Source: Burkholderiales bacterium
Lineage (GTDB): Bacteria; Pseudomonadota; Gammaproteobacteria; Burkholderiales; Burkholderiaceae_C
Direction of reading: 5' to 3'
DNA: 64,000 nt
NCBI GenBank assembly: GCA_003963115.1
Contig: RXJQ01000010.1
Span: 84,884 to 148,883, forward strand
Below the pieces are notes generated by a model that was not told where the DNA came from, searched no databases, and saw only the letters and a program-made list of their open reading frames with translations. The position numbers and the translations under genes are program-made. The stretch's first letter is position 1. Each line of letters starts with the position of its first letter. Positions 29,729-41,421 of this stretch are shown piece by piece.

Positions 29729-31072
29729 TCAAGCAGCGTCCTCGCCAGGTCGGGGAGCTGGCGCCGGATCCAGTGCCACCTCGCTGACGTTCAGGCGCAA
29801 CAAGCCGTCCGCCATGACGCCCCGGACTGCCATGCCCGCCTTGGTCTGCGCGGCCCGCGTCACCGGCAGGCCCTCGTCGGTGGTGAGCCAGGCAAAGCCA
29901 CGCTCCAGCACCTTGCGCGGGTCGAGCGCGGACAGGCGCGCATCCCAGGCCTGCAAGGCGTGCTGCTGTCGGGCCCGCTGCGTGGCCATGGCCCGCGTCA
30001 TGCGCGCCTGCCATTGAGGCAGCTGCTGCCGATTGGAGCGGACCGCATCGCGGCAAGCCGCCAGCATGCGGTGCGCGATCAAGCTCAACTGGCGCTCATG
30101 CTGACTCAGCACCTGCGCAGGCCTGGCCATGCGAACCGCAGCCTGATCGAGCCGCTGTGCAAAGCCGTCAAGACGCTGGTGGACGCGGTGCTGCATGTGC
30201 CGCTGCACCGCATCGATTTGCGCCAGCGCCGTCTCCCGGTCCTGGGCGATGAGCTCGGCTGCAGCCGTTGGCGTTGGCGCGCGCAGGTCAGCGGCGAAGT
30301 CGGCCAGGGTGAAGTCGGTTTCGTGCCCCACACCGCATACGACGGGGATCGGGCAGGCCGCGATGGCGCGCACCACGCGTTCGTCGTTGAAAGACCACAG
30401 ATCCTCCAGCGAGCCGCCGCCCCGGCACACGATGACGGCATCAAACGCCTGCCCTTGCCTGTGCACCAGTATCACGTTGCTCAGTGCCTGCACGATCTGC
30501 GGCGGCGCCTCGGCGCCCTGGACCGCACAAGGCGAGATCACCACCTCCACGTGCGGACAACGCCGGCGCAGAGCGGTGACCACGTCGCGCAAGGCGGCCG
30601 CTGCGGGCGAGGTCACGACCGCCACACGACGGGGAAAGCGAACAATGTCGCGCTTGCGCGCTGCGTCGAACAGCCCTTCGGCCTCCAGGCGCGCCTTCAA
30701 GCGCAGGAACTGCTCGTACAGCGCACCCGCCCCGGCTCGCGTGAGCCCCTCGACCACCAGTTGCAACTCGCCCCGGGCCTCGTACACGGCCAGGTTGCCG
30801 CGTGCCTCGACCAGCATGCCTTCGGCGGGCGTGAAATCCACTTGTGACAGGGCGCGCCGGAACATGGCGCAGCGCAGAGAGGCATTGCCGTACTCGTCTT
30901 TGAGAGTGAAGTAGCCGTGGCCGCTGGCCGCACGGGTGAAGCCACTGATCTCGCCCCGCACGGTGCAGGAGGCAAAGCGCGTCGCCAAGGTGTCGCCCAC
31001 TGCCTGGACCAGCGCCGCCACGCCCCACACGCGCGACGGGCCGGCGGGCCGCTCTGGCATCCCACTGCTCAT
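29729..31072 (-). CDS. xseA: Exodeoxyribonuclease VII large subunit
   Basis: The 447-residue protein has the N-terminal OB fold ([30 protein letters not shown], given here only as a landmark from VRGEISGF to SLRCAMF), the catalytic core with [31 protein letters not shown] and [21 protein letters not shown], and a coiled-coil tail. With XseB it degrades single-stranded DNA to oligonucleotides. xseB is not in the window. It lies about 110 bases downstream of the sodB start on the same strand. Confidence 0.94.
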   Translation of the reverse strand: MSSGMPERPAGPSRVWGVAALVQAVGDTLATRFASCTVRGEISGFTRAASGHGYFTLKDEYGNASLRCAMFRRALSQVDFTPAEGMLVEARGNLAVYEARGELQLVVEGLTRAGAGALYEQFLRLKARLEAEGLFDAARKRDIVRFPRRVAVVTSPAAAALRDVVTALRRRCPHVEVVISPCAVQGAEAPPQIVQALSNVILVHRQGQAFDAVIVCRGGGSLEDLWSFNDERVVRAIAACPIPVVCGVGHETDFTLADFAADLRAPTPTAAAELIAQDRETALAQIDAVQRHMQHRVHQRLDGFAQRLDQAAVRMARPAQVLSQHERQLSLIAHRMLAACRDAVRSNRQQLPQWQARMTRAMATQRARQQHALQAWDARLSALDPRKVLERGFAWLTTDEGLPVTRAAQTKAGMAVRGVMADGLLRLNVSEVALDPAPAPRPGEDAA

Positions 31073-31550
31073 GCCAACGCCTCCCTGGGCTCATCCCGCA
31101 TTGGCTGCAAACGCCTGTCTTGACTTGAGGCGCCAGCACGGGTGCACGAGGGGACAAGTCCACACCCCCAGGCGTACACCTCGCTCGACTCAGAACCCCT
31201 GTCACAAGGCCTTAATAATGTTCTAAGCATATGATTTAAAAGGGATTTTTATTGCTTAAAAATGAGGCAATCTGACGAAGGCCGTGAATTTCCGCGGGTT
31301 TGGGCGCGTCGGTAGCCATTTACCCACAAAGTTATCCACAGGTTTGGTGGATGATTTTGCCGCATCGCAACACGCGTGCCTGAAATGGCGGTTTGGCCCT
31401 CACTGGGGGAAAGTCCTGAGCCAGCTTGACAACGGGCCACCGCACGGAAGGCCCGGATTTCAGCCCCATAATCACTGGCTTACCGCACTTGTCAGAGCGC
31501 GCCAGACCACCATCTAGCGCGGACGGTGCTTCGCCCTCGGGAGTCTTCTG
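31073..31550. other. 478-base gap between xseA and exbB with AT-rich tract and DnaA-box pair
   Basis: No believable gene is present on either strand. It contains an AT-rich tract at about 31210-31265, far below the surrounding GC content, and two DnaA-box-like 9-mers in tandem at 31320-31328 and 31332-31340. It must also hold the divergent promoters of xseA and the exbB cluster, which I could not assign. Confidence 0.6.
31320..31340 (+). promoter_or_regulatory. Tandem DnaA-box-like 9-mers
   Basis: TTATCCACA at 31332-31340 is a perfect DnaA box and TTACCCACA at 31320-31328 differs at one position. Both have the same orientation and start 12 bases apart, about one helical turn. The AT-rich tract lies about 55 bases to the left. 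This could be a DnaA-responsive promoter element; binding is not proven. Confidence 0.45.
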
Positions 31551-32189
31551 TTGCTGTCGATCCTTCAAGCCGCCGGCTGGCCCATCATTCCCCTTCTGCT
31601 GTGCTCCATCGTGGCCCTGGCCTTGATCATCGAGCGCTTTCTGAGTCTGCGCGAGGCGCGTGTCGCCCCCGGACGCCTGGTGGACGAAGTCATCTCCGTG
31701 ACCCGCTCCGGCCTGCCTTCGGCCGACACCATCAACAAGCTGGCCGAGAACTCCGTGCTGGGCACCTTGCTCGCCCAGGGGCTGCGTGCCGCCCAGGCGG
31801 AAGCCCGCATCAGCGAAGCGAATCTGCGTGGCGCCTTCGAAGCCGCAGGGCGCGACGCCGTGCACCACATGGAACGCAACCTGAACGCCTTGGGCACCAT
31901 CGCCAGTGCCGCGCCCCTGATGGGCCTGCTGGGTACGGTGATCGGCATGATCGAAATCTTCGGTGCTTCTGGTGCCGCAACGGGTTCCGGCGGCGCCAAC
32001 CCGATGGAGCTGGCCCATGGCATCTCGGTGGCGCTCTACAACACGGCTTTCGGCCTGATCATCGCCATCCCGGCCTTGATGTTCTACCGCCATTTCCGCG
32101 CCCGCATCGACGCCTACACCGTGTCGATGGAGCAAGCCGCCGAGCGCATGGTGCCGCACCTGCTGCGCCTCACCTCAGGCCGCCGCTGA
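31551..32189 (+). CDS. exbB: ExbB/TolQ/MotA proton channel family protein
   Basis: The 212-residue membrane protein has three predicted helices: PIIPLLLCSIVALALIIERF near the N-terminus, ASAAPLMGLLGTVIGMIEIF, and ALYNTAFGLIIAIPALMFYRHF. This is the ExbB/TolQ layout, a proton channel that powers TonB- or Tol-type transport with ExbD. The TTG at 31551 is used because a GGGAG lies eight bases upstream and no ATG is near. No tonB gene is next to it, so assignment to Ton or to a Tol-like or lipid A related role is open. exbD follows 19 bases later. Confidence 0.85.
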   Translation: MLSILQAAGWPIIPLLLCSIVALALIIERFLSLREARVAPGRLVDEVISVTRSGLPSADTINKLAENSVLGTLLAQGLRAAQAEARISEANLRGAFEAAGRDAVHHMERNLNALGTIASAAPLMGLLGTVIGMIEIFGASGAATGSGGANPMELAHGISVALYNTAFGLIIAIPALMFYRHFRARIDAYTVSMEQAAERMVPHLLRLTSGRR

Positions 32190-32208
32190 GCACGCAAAGG
32201 CGCCAATC

Positions 32209-32661
32209 ATGTCGATGAATTTCCGCAAGCACCACCGGCGCGAGGAGGAGCCTGAGATCAACCTCATTCCCTTCATCGACGTGCTGCTGGTCATCCTCAT
32301 CTTCCTGATGCTGACCACGACCTACTCCAAGTTCACAGAGTTGAAGATCAACCTGCCCAGCGCCAATGCGCAGGCCTCCAAGCCCAGGCCCCGAGAACTG
32401 GTCGTGGTGGTGACGGCAGACGGCCGCTATGCCATCAACCAGCGCCCCATCGAGGGCCGCAGCGTCGACGTGCTGGCTGCAGGCCTTGCCTCGGCCGCAG
32501 GCGGTACCAAGGACACCGTGGTTGTGGTCACGGCGGATGCCTCGGCTACCCACCAGAGCGTGATCAACGTGATGGACGCGGCCCGTCGTGTGGGCCTGAG
32601 CCAACTGACCTTCGCCACGCAGGGGCAGACGGAGCCAGGTTCGGCGGGCGACGGGCAGTAA
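32209..32661 (+). CDS. exbD: ExbD/TolR family protein
   Basis: The 150-residue protein has a short basic cytoplasmic N-terminus, then PEINLIPFIDVLLVILIFLM, the single membrane helix with the conserved proton-carrying Asp, and a periplasmic domain ending with NVMDAARRVGLSQLTFATQ. It pairs with the ExbB gene just upstream. lpxK starts nine bases after its stop, which ties this energising pair to the lipid A/Kdo cluster in transcription, as is common in Burkholderiales. Confidence 0.9.
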   Translation: MSMNFRKHHRREEEPEINLIPFIDVLLVILIFLMLTTTYSKFTELKINLPSANAQASKPRPRELVVVVTADGRYAINQRPIEGRSVDVLAAGLASAAGGTKDTVVVVTADASATHQSVINVMDAARRVGLSQLTFATQGQTEPGSAGDGQ

Positions 32662-32670
32662 ACCTGGGGC

Positions 32671-33756
32671 ATGACCCGCATCGCCGCCTACCTCAATCGG
32701 GCCTGGCTGGGCAAAGGGCCGCTGGTCTGGCTGCTCATGCCGCTGTCCGGGCTGATGGCCTTGCTGGTAGCGGGCCGTCATCTGGCATACCGCCAGGGCT
32801 GGCTGAAGTCCTTTGGCTTGCCTGTTCCTGTCATCGTGGTCGGCAACAGGGTGGTGGGCGGTGCAGGCAAGACACCCACCACCATCGCCCTGCTCGCGCA
32901 TTTGCAGGCACACGGCTGGCGCCCAGGCGTGCTTAGCCGTGGCTACAAGGCTGCGTTGCCGCCGGGCTCGCAGGGCGCGCTGCTCGATGCCACAAGCGCT
33001 CCCACGCTTGACGCGCATCAGACCGGTGACGAGCCCATGCTGATCTGGCGCCGCACCGGCGTGCCCGTCATGATCGGGCGCGATCGGGTGGCAGGCGGAC
33101 AGGCGCTGCTGCAAGCCCATCCAGAGATCGACATCGTCGTGTGCGATGACGGCCTGCAGCACCTGAGGCTCAGACGCGACGTCGACATCATCGTGTTCGA
33201 CGGCCGTGGCGCGGGCAATGGCTACCTGCTGCCCGCCGGCCCCTTGCGTGAGCCCATCGACACACTGCCCTCTTCAGGCCTGGTGGCACCAGCTCTGGTG
33301 CTTTACAACGCCGCACATGCCACCACGCGCTTGCCTGGACATATCTCGCGCACCAGCATGGCCGCGCTGCGCCCGCTGACGGCTTGGTGGCAAGGACAGG
33401 CATCGGACCTCATCTTGCAGCCCCAAGACACCAGTCCAAAATCGTTGTGGGCTCTGGCCGGCATTGCCCACCCTCAACGTTTTTTTGACGCACTGCGCCA
33501 GCTTGGCTTCAGCCCAAACACCATCGCGCTGGACGATCACGCCGACTTCAGCACCCTGCCCTGGCCGAGCGAAGCGCGCGACCTCATCGTCACCGAAAAA
33601 GACGCCGTCAAACTCGACCCCGAACGGGTGGCCCGTGAACGACCGGGCTGCCGCGTGTGGGTTGCCGCACTAGACTTGCGCCCTGAAGAGGCTTTCTGGC
33701 GCACGCTCGACGCAGCGCTCGCCAAGCTCAAGGCTCGCCACCAACCTGGCCGATGA
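32671..33756 (+). CDS. lpxK: Tetraacyldisaccharide 4'-kinase
   Basis: The 361-residue inner-membrane-associated kinase phosphorylates the 4' position of the lipid A disaccharide. It has an N-terminal membrane helix ([17 protein letters not shown]), the Walker A variant [53 protein letters not shown], and VTEKDAVKL near the end. All are characteristic of LpxK. The last bases overlap the ATGA start of the Trm112-like gene. Confidence 0.93.
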   Translation: MTRIAAYLNRAWLGKGPLVWLLMPLSGLMALLVAGRHLAYRQGWLKSFGLPVPVIVVGNRVVGGAGKTPTTIALLAHLQAHGWRPGVLSRGYKAALPPGSQGALLDATSAPTLDAHQTGDEPMLIWRRTGVPVMIGRDRVAGGQALLQAHPEIDIVVCDDGLQHLRLRRDVDIIVFDGRGAGNGYLLPAGPLREPIDTLPSSGLVAPALVLYNAAHATTRLPGHISRTSMAALRPLTAWWQGQASDLILQPQDTSPKSLWALAGIAHPQRFFDALRQLGFSPNTIALDDHADFSTLPWPSEARDLIVTEKDAVKLDPERVARERPGCRVWVAALDLRPEEAFWRTLDAALAKLKARHQPGR

Positions 33757-33761
33757 ACGCT

Positions 33762-33974
33762 ATGGATACTCGACTCATTGAATTGCTGGTCTGCCCCGTC
33801 TGCAAGGGTCCGCTGCAACGCCGCCCCCAGGGCCAGCACCTGATCTGCCCGGCAGACCGGCTTGGCTTTCCCATCCGTGACGGCATCCCCGTGATGCTGG
33901 AAAACGAAGCCGTTCCGCTGGACGACAACGACAACCCCGTCGCCCCCGTGCCCGCCGCGCCGACCGGGCTCTGA
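33762..33974 (+). CDS. Trm112-like small zinc-ribbon protein (YcaR family)
   Basis: A 70-residue protein starting [18 protein letters not shown] with CPVC, ending in [15 protein letters not shown], the universal Trm112/YcaR pattern. Only one CxxC pair and a third Cys (LICPADR) are seen. Its role in bacteria is not settled. An ATG at 33753 overlapping the lpxK stop is an alternative start, three codons longer. It is nearly always found between lpxK and kdsB, as here. Confidence 0.88.
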   Translation: MDTRLIELLVCPVCKGPLQRRPQGQHLICPADRLGFPIRDGIPVMLENEAVPLDDNDNPVAPVPAAPTGL

Positions 33975-33979
33975 GCAAG

Positions 33980-34732
33980 ATGGGCTTCACCGTTCTGATC
34001 CCGGCGCGCATGGCTTCCACGCGGCTGCCGGACAAGCCGCTGGCCGACATTTGTGGGCTACCCATGGTCGTGCGCGTAGCGCAACGTGCTGCGCTGAGTC
34101 AGGCCAGCCAGGTGACCGTGGCCACGGATGACGCCCGCGTCCGGCAGGCCTGCGAGCAGCACGGTGTGCGCTGCGTCATGACGCGGGCCGACCACCCCAC
34201 CGGCAGCGACCGTCTGGCCGAAGCCTGCACCCTCCTGGGTCTGGATGGGCAAGACGCCATCGTCAACGTACAGGGTGACGAGCCCTTGATCGACCCGGCC
34301 CTGATCGACGCCTGCGCCGATCAACTCCTGCAGCGCCCCGATTGCGTGGTGAGCACCGCCGCGCACCCCATCGAAGACGATGCGCATTTTGGCAACCCCA
34401 ATGTCGTCAAGGTGGTGCTCGACGCGCTCGGCCGTGCGCTGTACTTCTCGCGTGCACCGATTCCGTGGTGGCGCGATGCGCCAACGACCGGGCAGCCCGC
34501 CACCGGCGCGGCCAGGCCCCTGCGCCACATCGGCATCTACGGCTACCGAGCAGGCTTCCTGCGGCGCTTTCCGCAACTGGCAGCCAGCCCGCTGGAGGCG
34601 GCCGAATCATTGGAGCAACTGCGCGTGCTGTGGCATGGCGAGCGCATCGCCGTGCACGTGACGCAACAGGCGCCTGGCGCAGGTGTCGACACGCCGCAAG
34701 ACCTGGAGCGCGTCCGCGCGCATTTCCGCTGA
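33980..34732 (+). CDS. kdsB: 3-deoxy-manno-octulosonate cytidylyltransferase
   Basis: The 250-residue enzyme makes CMP-Kdo for lipopolysaccharide core synthesis. Motifs: [81 protein letters not shown] and [12 protein letters not shown] at the end. It is the last gene of the exbB-exbD-lpxK-Trm112-kdsB run, with five bases between it and the preceding stop. Confidence 0.95.
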   Translation: MGFTVLIPARMASTRLPDKPLADICGLPMVVRVAQRAALSQASQVTVATDDARVRQACEQHGVRCVMTRADHPTGSDRLAEACTLLGLDGQDAIVNVQGDEPLIDPALIDACADQLLQRPDCVVSTAAHPIEDDAHFGNPNVVKVVLDALGRALYFSRAPIPWWRDAPTTGQPATGAARPLRHIGIYGYRAGFLRRFPQLAASPLEAAESLEQLRVLWHGERIAVHVTQQAPGAGVDTPQDLERVRAHFR

Positions 34733-34782
34733 AACCCAGCACCACGGACGGGCGCCTGTTTGGTGTACTGTATGCGGGTACG

Positions 34783-34793
34783 CCAATTGCTGT
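34783..34793 (+). repeat. Direct repeat copy 1 (CCAATTGCTGT)
   Basis: The 11-mer CCAATTGCTGT lies in the kdsB-adk gap and recurs identically at 35646-35656 just before dnaG. In both places TAAG and TTC follow within a few bases. Confidence 0.6.
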
Positions 34794-34892
34794 CGTAAGG
34801 GTTCGCATGCGGTAAGTCCCGGCCATAAGCAGGGGTACCCATGCTATCCTCCCGCCCTTGATGGGACTGGCCGGCTACCCGCTGACCAGTAA

Positions 34893-35570
<678 letters not shown>

Positions 35571-35601
35571 GCCCCGGTCGGCCAGACACGGCTGACAACC
35601 A

Positions 35602-35635
35602 CGGCCCCGCCGCACCGCCGCGTCGGGGCCGTTGT
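35602..35635 (+). terminator. Possible hairpin terminator after adk
   Basis: CGGCCCCG at 35602-35609 pairs with CGGGGCCG at 35624-35631 across a 14-base loop. The tail TTGTATTTG is only moderately T-rich, so intrinsic termination would be weak. It sits 31 bases after the adk stop. Confidence 0.55.
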
Positions 35636-35645
35636 ATTTGAAGTA

Positions 35646-35656
35646 CCAATTGCTGT
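35646..35656 (+). repeat. Direct repeat copy 2 (CCAATTGCTGT)
   Basis: Second copy of the 11-mer seen at 34783-34793, 13 bases before the dnaG start codon. The two copies bracket adk. Confidence 0.6.
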
Positions 35657-35668
35657 AAGTTCACCGCC

Positions 35669-37753
35669 GTGATCCCACCGTCATTCATTCAGGACCTGCT
35701 GGCCCGCACCGACATCGCCGATGTCGTGGGCCGCTACGTCACGTTGAAAAAGGCCGGGATCAACTTCAAGGGCCTGTGCCCCTTTCACGGCGAGAAGTCG
35801 CCCAGCTTCATCGTCAGCCCCACGCGCCAGACCTACCACTGCTTCGGCTGCGGCGTGCATGGCAACGCAGTGGGCTTCCTGATGGAGTACGGCGGCCAGG
35901 GTTTTGTGGATGCCGTCAAGGACCTGGCCCAGATGCAGGGCATGCAGGTGCCGGACGACAACATCCGCCCCGAGGAGCGCGAGCGGCAGCGCCTGGTCAA
36001 GGAAAAGCAGGCCACGCTGACCGACGTGATGGCCAAGGCGGCCCAGCACTGGAAGCAGCAGCTCAAGAAATCGCCGCGCGCCGTGGACTACCTCAAGGGC
36101 CGCGGGCTCACGGGCGAGATCGCGGCACGCTTTGCGCTGGGCTACGCACCAGACAGCTGGCGCGGCCTGGCCAGCGTCTTCCCGAAGTACGACGAGCCGC
36201 TGCTGGTGGAGTCCGGCCTGGTCATCGCCCACGACCCCGAGCCGGGCGAGCTTGAGGGCAAGCGCTACGACCGCTTCCGCGATCGCATCATGTTCCCCAT
36301 CCGCAACCCGCAAGGCGAGGTCATCGGTTTTGGTGGGCGCGTGCTCGACAAGGGCGAACCCAAGTACCTCAACTCGCCCGAGACGCCCGTCTTCGTCAAG
36401 GGTCGCGAGCTCTACGGCCTGTATGAGGGCCGCTCGGCGCTGCGCAACAAGGGCTACGCCATCGTCACCGAAGGCTATATGGACGTGGTGGCGCTGGCGC
36501 AATGGGGCTTTGGCAATGCGGTGGCCACGCTGGGCACGGCCTGCACCGCCGAGCATGCGCAAAAGCTCTTTCGCTTCACGGACCAGGTCGTCTTCAGTTT
36601 CGACGGGGATGCGGCCGGCCGGCGTGCAGCGGGTCGCGCGCTGGAAGCCGCCCTGCCCCACGCCACGGACACCCGCCGCATCAGCTTCCTCTTCCTGCCG
36701 GCCGAGCACGACCCCGACAGCTACATTCGCGAATTCGGGCCGGAGGCCTTCGAGCAGTACGTCAAACAGGCGGTGCCGCTGTCCAAGCAGGTGCTCGAGC
36801 ACGCCGCCCAGGACTGCGACATGGACAGCGCCGAAGGCCGTGCCCGGCTGCTCGTGCAGGCCATCCCGCTCATCGCCCAATTCCCTCAGGGTGCGCTGCA
36901 AGGCTTGGTGGCCGACGAGCTGGCGCAAATGGCCCGCACATCACCCGAGGAGGTGCGCCGGCGCCTGACCGAGCACCAGCAAAAGGCGCGTCACAGCGGC
37001 CCAGGCCGGGAGCGCCATGGTTCAGGGGCACCGTCTGGCGAGCATGGTGGCTCGGCCTCGAATTGGGATGGCCATGTCGGCGACGTCCCCGTGTTCGACC
37101 CCGACGGCACGGAAGGATCCGGAAGAGACTGGTCCTACGAGGGGCAAGGCGGGTCATACAAACGCCAAGCGTGGAGCGGCGAGCGGCGCCGGGACGGACA
37201 GCCCTGGAAGACGTCGAAGAGCGGCAGCGGCTCACGTTGGCAGATCAGGGGCAGCCCCGTGGAACGTCGCCCTATGCCCAGAACAGCCACGCCGCTGGAG
37301 AGCATCGTCCGAACGCTGGTCCTTCACAATGAATTCTGGGAGGAATTACCCGCTTCGGTACACGATCTGTTGTGTGATCAACCTCTTCCATATGGCTTGT
37401 TTTTCAGATGGCTGGACAACGGGATTCAAAGGGATGGTCCAGCCCCTGCCGAAGACGTCATTGCGGCTATGCAGAAAGCCGAAGATGAGGCTGGCGATGA
37501 ACTATCGGCTTTGCGAGAACTTGCCGGGCGCGTTTCTAGACACCTGAGGGACGTACCCGAGGACAAAGAAACGTTGACGGGGTTGATACCGTTGATTCGC
37601 TCGGTAGAACTCGACGCGCTTCTAGAGGAATTGAAGCTCCTGAACGAGTCGGGCGAGTTGTCAGATGAGGCGAACGCTCAAAAGATTGATTTAACGCGCA
37701 GGTCGATTGCGCTCAAACTTGAAATCAGTCAAAACCGACCCATCTCTGGATAA
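35669..37753 (+). CDS. dnaG: DNA primase
   Basis: The 694-residue primase makes RNA primers at the replication fork. It has the CHC2 zinc finger (C37PFH40 and C58FGC61), the TOPRIM core ([31 protein letters not shown]), and a C-terminal DnaB-binding helical domain from about residue 545. It is some 110 residues longer than E. coli DnaG, mainly from a Gly/Ser/Arg-rich linker at about 450-540. It starts with GTG at 35669. The last 420 bases are visibly lower in GC and use rarer codons than the rest of the gene. rpoD follows, the usual macromolecular synthesis order, here without rpsU next to dnaG. Confidence 0.95.
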   Translation: MIPPSFIQDLLARTDIADVVGRYVTLKKAGINFKGLCPFHGEKSPSFIVSPTRQTYHCFGCGVHGNAVGFLMEYGGQGFVDAVKDLAQMQGMQVPDDNIRPEERERQRLVKEKQATLTDVMAKAAQHWKQQLKKSPRAVDYLKGRGLTGEIAARFALGYAPDSWRGLASVFPKYDEPLLVESGLVIAHDPEPGELEGKRYDRFRDRIMFPIRNPQGEVIGFGGRVLDKGEPKYLNSPETPVFVKGRELYGLYEGRSALRNKGYAIVTEGYMDVVALAQWGFGNAVATLGTACTAEHAQKLFRFTDQVVFSFDGDAAGRRAAGRALEAALPHATDTRRISFLFLPAEHDPDSYIREFGPEAFEQYVKQAVPLSKQVLEHAAQDCDMDSAEGRARLLVQAIPLIAQFPQGALQGLVADELAQMARTSPEEVRRRLTEHQQKARHSGPGRERHGSGAPSGEHGGSASNWDGHVGDVPVFDPDGTEGSGRDWSYEGQGGSYKRQAWSGERRRDGQPWKTSKSGSGSRWQIRGSPVERRPMPRTATPLESIVRTLVLHNEFWEELPASVHDLLCDQPLPYGLFFRWLDNGIQRDGPAPAEDVIAAMQKAEDEAGDELSALRELAGRVSRHLRDVPEDKETLTGLIPLIRSVELDALLEELKLLNESGELSDEANAQKIDLTRRSIALKLEISQNRPISG

Positions 37754-37789
37754 TTCCGCGTCAGGTGCCCAATCCATCAAAACGGTTTT

Positions 37790-37818
37790 TTGACGCCCCC
37801 CTTCCATTGAGCGATAAT
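37790..37818 (+). promoter_or_regulatory. Sigma-70 promoter of rpoD
   Basis: TTGACG (37790-37795) and GATAAT (37813-37818) are separated by exactly 17 bases, a near-consensus housekeeping promoter. The start of transcription would fall near 37825, about 35 bases before the rpoD ATG. It lies just after the dnaG stop, so rpoD can be expressed apart from dnaG. Confidence 0.8.
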
Positions 37819-37824
37819 GGAAGG
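37800..37824. repeat. Inverted repeat over the rpoD -10 region
   Basis: CCTTCCATT (37800-37808) and AATGGAAGG (37816-37824) are perfect inverted 9-mers with a seven-base spacer that contains most of the -10 box. The position would suit an operator; no regulator is known to me. Confidence 0.7.
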
Positions 37825-37860
37825 TTCGATAGCACCCAGAATTCTCTTTCGAGGAAGCGC

Positions 37861-40179
<2,319 letters not shown>

Positions 40180-40209
40180 TTGGCCGGATACGCACTGCGA
40201 CAGCGGTGG

Positions 40210-40226
40210 CCATGGCGAAGCCATGG
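40210..40226. repeat. Perfect small hairpin between rpoD and its tail copy
   Basis: CCATGGC (40210-40216) and GCCATGG (40220-40226) are separated by GAA. It lies between the rpoD stop and the duplicated rpoD tail. There is no T-run, so it is not an intrinsic terminator. Confidence 0.6.
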
Positions 40227-40235
40227 ATGCACAGC

Positions 40236-40280
40236 TTGCGGCGAAGCCACAAATTGCGCACATACCTGGACAACCTCTGA
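40236..40280 (+). pseudogene. Second copy of the rpoD 3' end (gene tail remnant)
   Basis: In the frame ending with TGA at 40278-40280 the sequence encodes [18 protein letters not shown], nearly the same as the true rpoD end [17 protein letters not shown] at 40179. Over the identical last nine residues five codons differ, all silently (for example CTG/TTG, ACG/ACA, TAT/TAC, AAT/AAC, CTG/CTC). The remnant, not the intact gene, is the one placed directly before the terminator at 40301. It has no start of its own and is too short to be a gene. Confidence 0.8.
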
Positions 40281-40300
40281 TTCGGTTTCACCCAGAAGAC

Positions 40301-40327
40301 AAACCCGGCCACGCGCCGGGTTTTTTC
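40301..40327 (+). terminator. Rho-independent terminator of rpoD
   Basis: AAACCCGGC (40301-40309) pairs perfectly with GCCGGGTTT (40315-40323) around CACGC, followed by six or more T. It lies 21 bases after the rpoD tail remnant and 122 bases after the real rpoD stop. Confidence 0.92.
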
Positions 40328-40419
40328 TTGCCGCCAGCCCAAGCCCGACTGAACTCCCAGCCAAAAACCGTGCAATTCTTCACGCTGGCGTTCGCCCATT
40401 CGCGTCACCATAATGCGAT

Positions 40420-41355
40420 ATGGGCACCACCAAGGAACGCGCCATCCTTTTTGCTGACCTGCGGGGCAGCACGGCGCTCTATCTCAAACTGGGCAACACC
40501 GAGGCGGCCACCGTCGTCACGCACAGCCTGGCCATGCTGGGGCAGATCATTGCCCGCGCAGGCGGACGCGTCATCAAGACGCTGGGCGATGGCCTCATGG
40601 CCGTGTTCGACGATGCGGAGCGCTCGGTCGAGGCCGCCATCAGCCTGCACGACTCGCTGGAGCGCATCGCACCGGTTGGCGAAGGCCTGCCCGTCAAGGC
40701 AGCGGCCATCAAACTCAAGGTCGCGATCGCCTGGGGCGAGATGGTCGAGGTGGACGGCGACTGTTTCGGCGATGCCGTGAACGTGGCCGCACGCCTGCTC
40801 GATCTGTCGGGCGACAACGAAACGCTGACCACGGCCCAGCTGCTGCGCGAGCTTCCCACCGATCAGCACGAGCGCTTTCGCAGCATCGACAAACTGCACC
40901 TGCGAGGTCGCAAGGAGCCTGTTGCCGTGCTGCGCATGGACAGCCGCCGCTTTGGCGACACCATGTCCACCATGATCATGGAGGCCGCGCCCAGCGACAT
41001 GCCCGATGGCGTGCGCCTGACCTGGCTGGGTACCGAGCGCGTCTTCTCACCCGCCAGCATGCCGCTGGTGCTGGGCCGCAGTCCGCAGGCCTCGTTCTGC
41101 GTCAGCGACTCGCGCGCCTCACGCTCGCATGCGCGCATCGAATCGCACAGTGGTCACTTCTACCTGACGGACCTCAGCTACAACGGTACGCATGTCAAAT
41201 TCGACCACGACGATCAGGTACTCACCTTGAGGCGCGGCACCTGTACGCTGCACGGCAGTGGCGTGATCAGCCTCGGCGCACCACCTACAGACCCCACCAG
41301 CACCCAGATCCACTTTGAAGTGCTCAGTTTTTCCGACACGCTGCCTCAGTATTGA
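40420..41355 (+). CDS. Class III adenylate/guanylate cyclase with C-terminal FHA domain
   Basis: The 311-residue soluble protein starts with a class III nucleotidyl cyclase domain: metal Asp in FADLRGST (Asp13), Lys53 and Asp57 in IKTLGDGLMAVF, and the transition-state Asn/Arg in GDAVNVAARLLDL. Residues of about 205-300 form an FHA domain with LVLGRSP, SRSHARIE and SYNGTHV, which binds phosphothreonine. Catalytic residues look intact, so it should make cAMP or cGMP; the nucleotide is unknown. FHA suggests input from a Ser/Thr kinase pathway; a PP2C phosphatase gene lies 20 kb away. The large hybrid kinase follows after 66 bases. Confidence 0.88.
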   Translation: MGTTKERAILFADLRGSTALYLKLGNTEAATVVTHSLAMLGQIIARAGGRVIKTLGDGLMAVFDDAERSVEAAISLHDSLERIAPVGEGLPVKAAAIKLKVAIAWGEMVEVDGDCFGDAVNVAARLLDLSGDNETLTTAQLLRELPTDQHERFRSIDKLHLRGRKEPVAVLRMDSRRFGDTMSTMIMEAAPSDMPDGVRLTWLGTERVFSPASMPLVLGRSPQASFCVSDSRASRSHARIESHSGHFYLTDLSYNGTHVKFDHDDQVLTLRRGTCTLHGSGVISLGAPPTDPTSTQIHFEVLSFSDTLPQY

Positions 41356-41421
41356 CGCGTAGTGGTGAGCAGCGCGTGATGGGCTAGAGTGGCTGTTTGA
41401 CCGTCTCACCACGACGCCTTC

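Noticed and set aside
31200..31340. Chromosomal replication origin
   Set aside because: Only two DnaA-like boxes are present, and none of the genes that flank origins in Burkholderiales (dnaA, dnaN, rpmH, parAB) is here.
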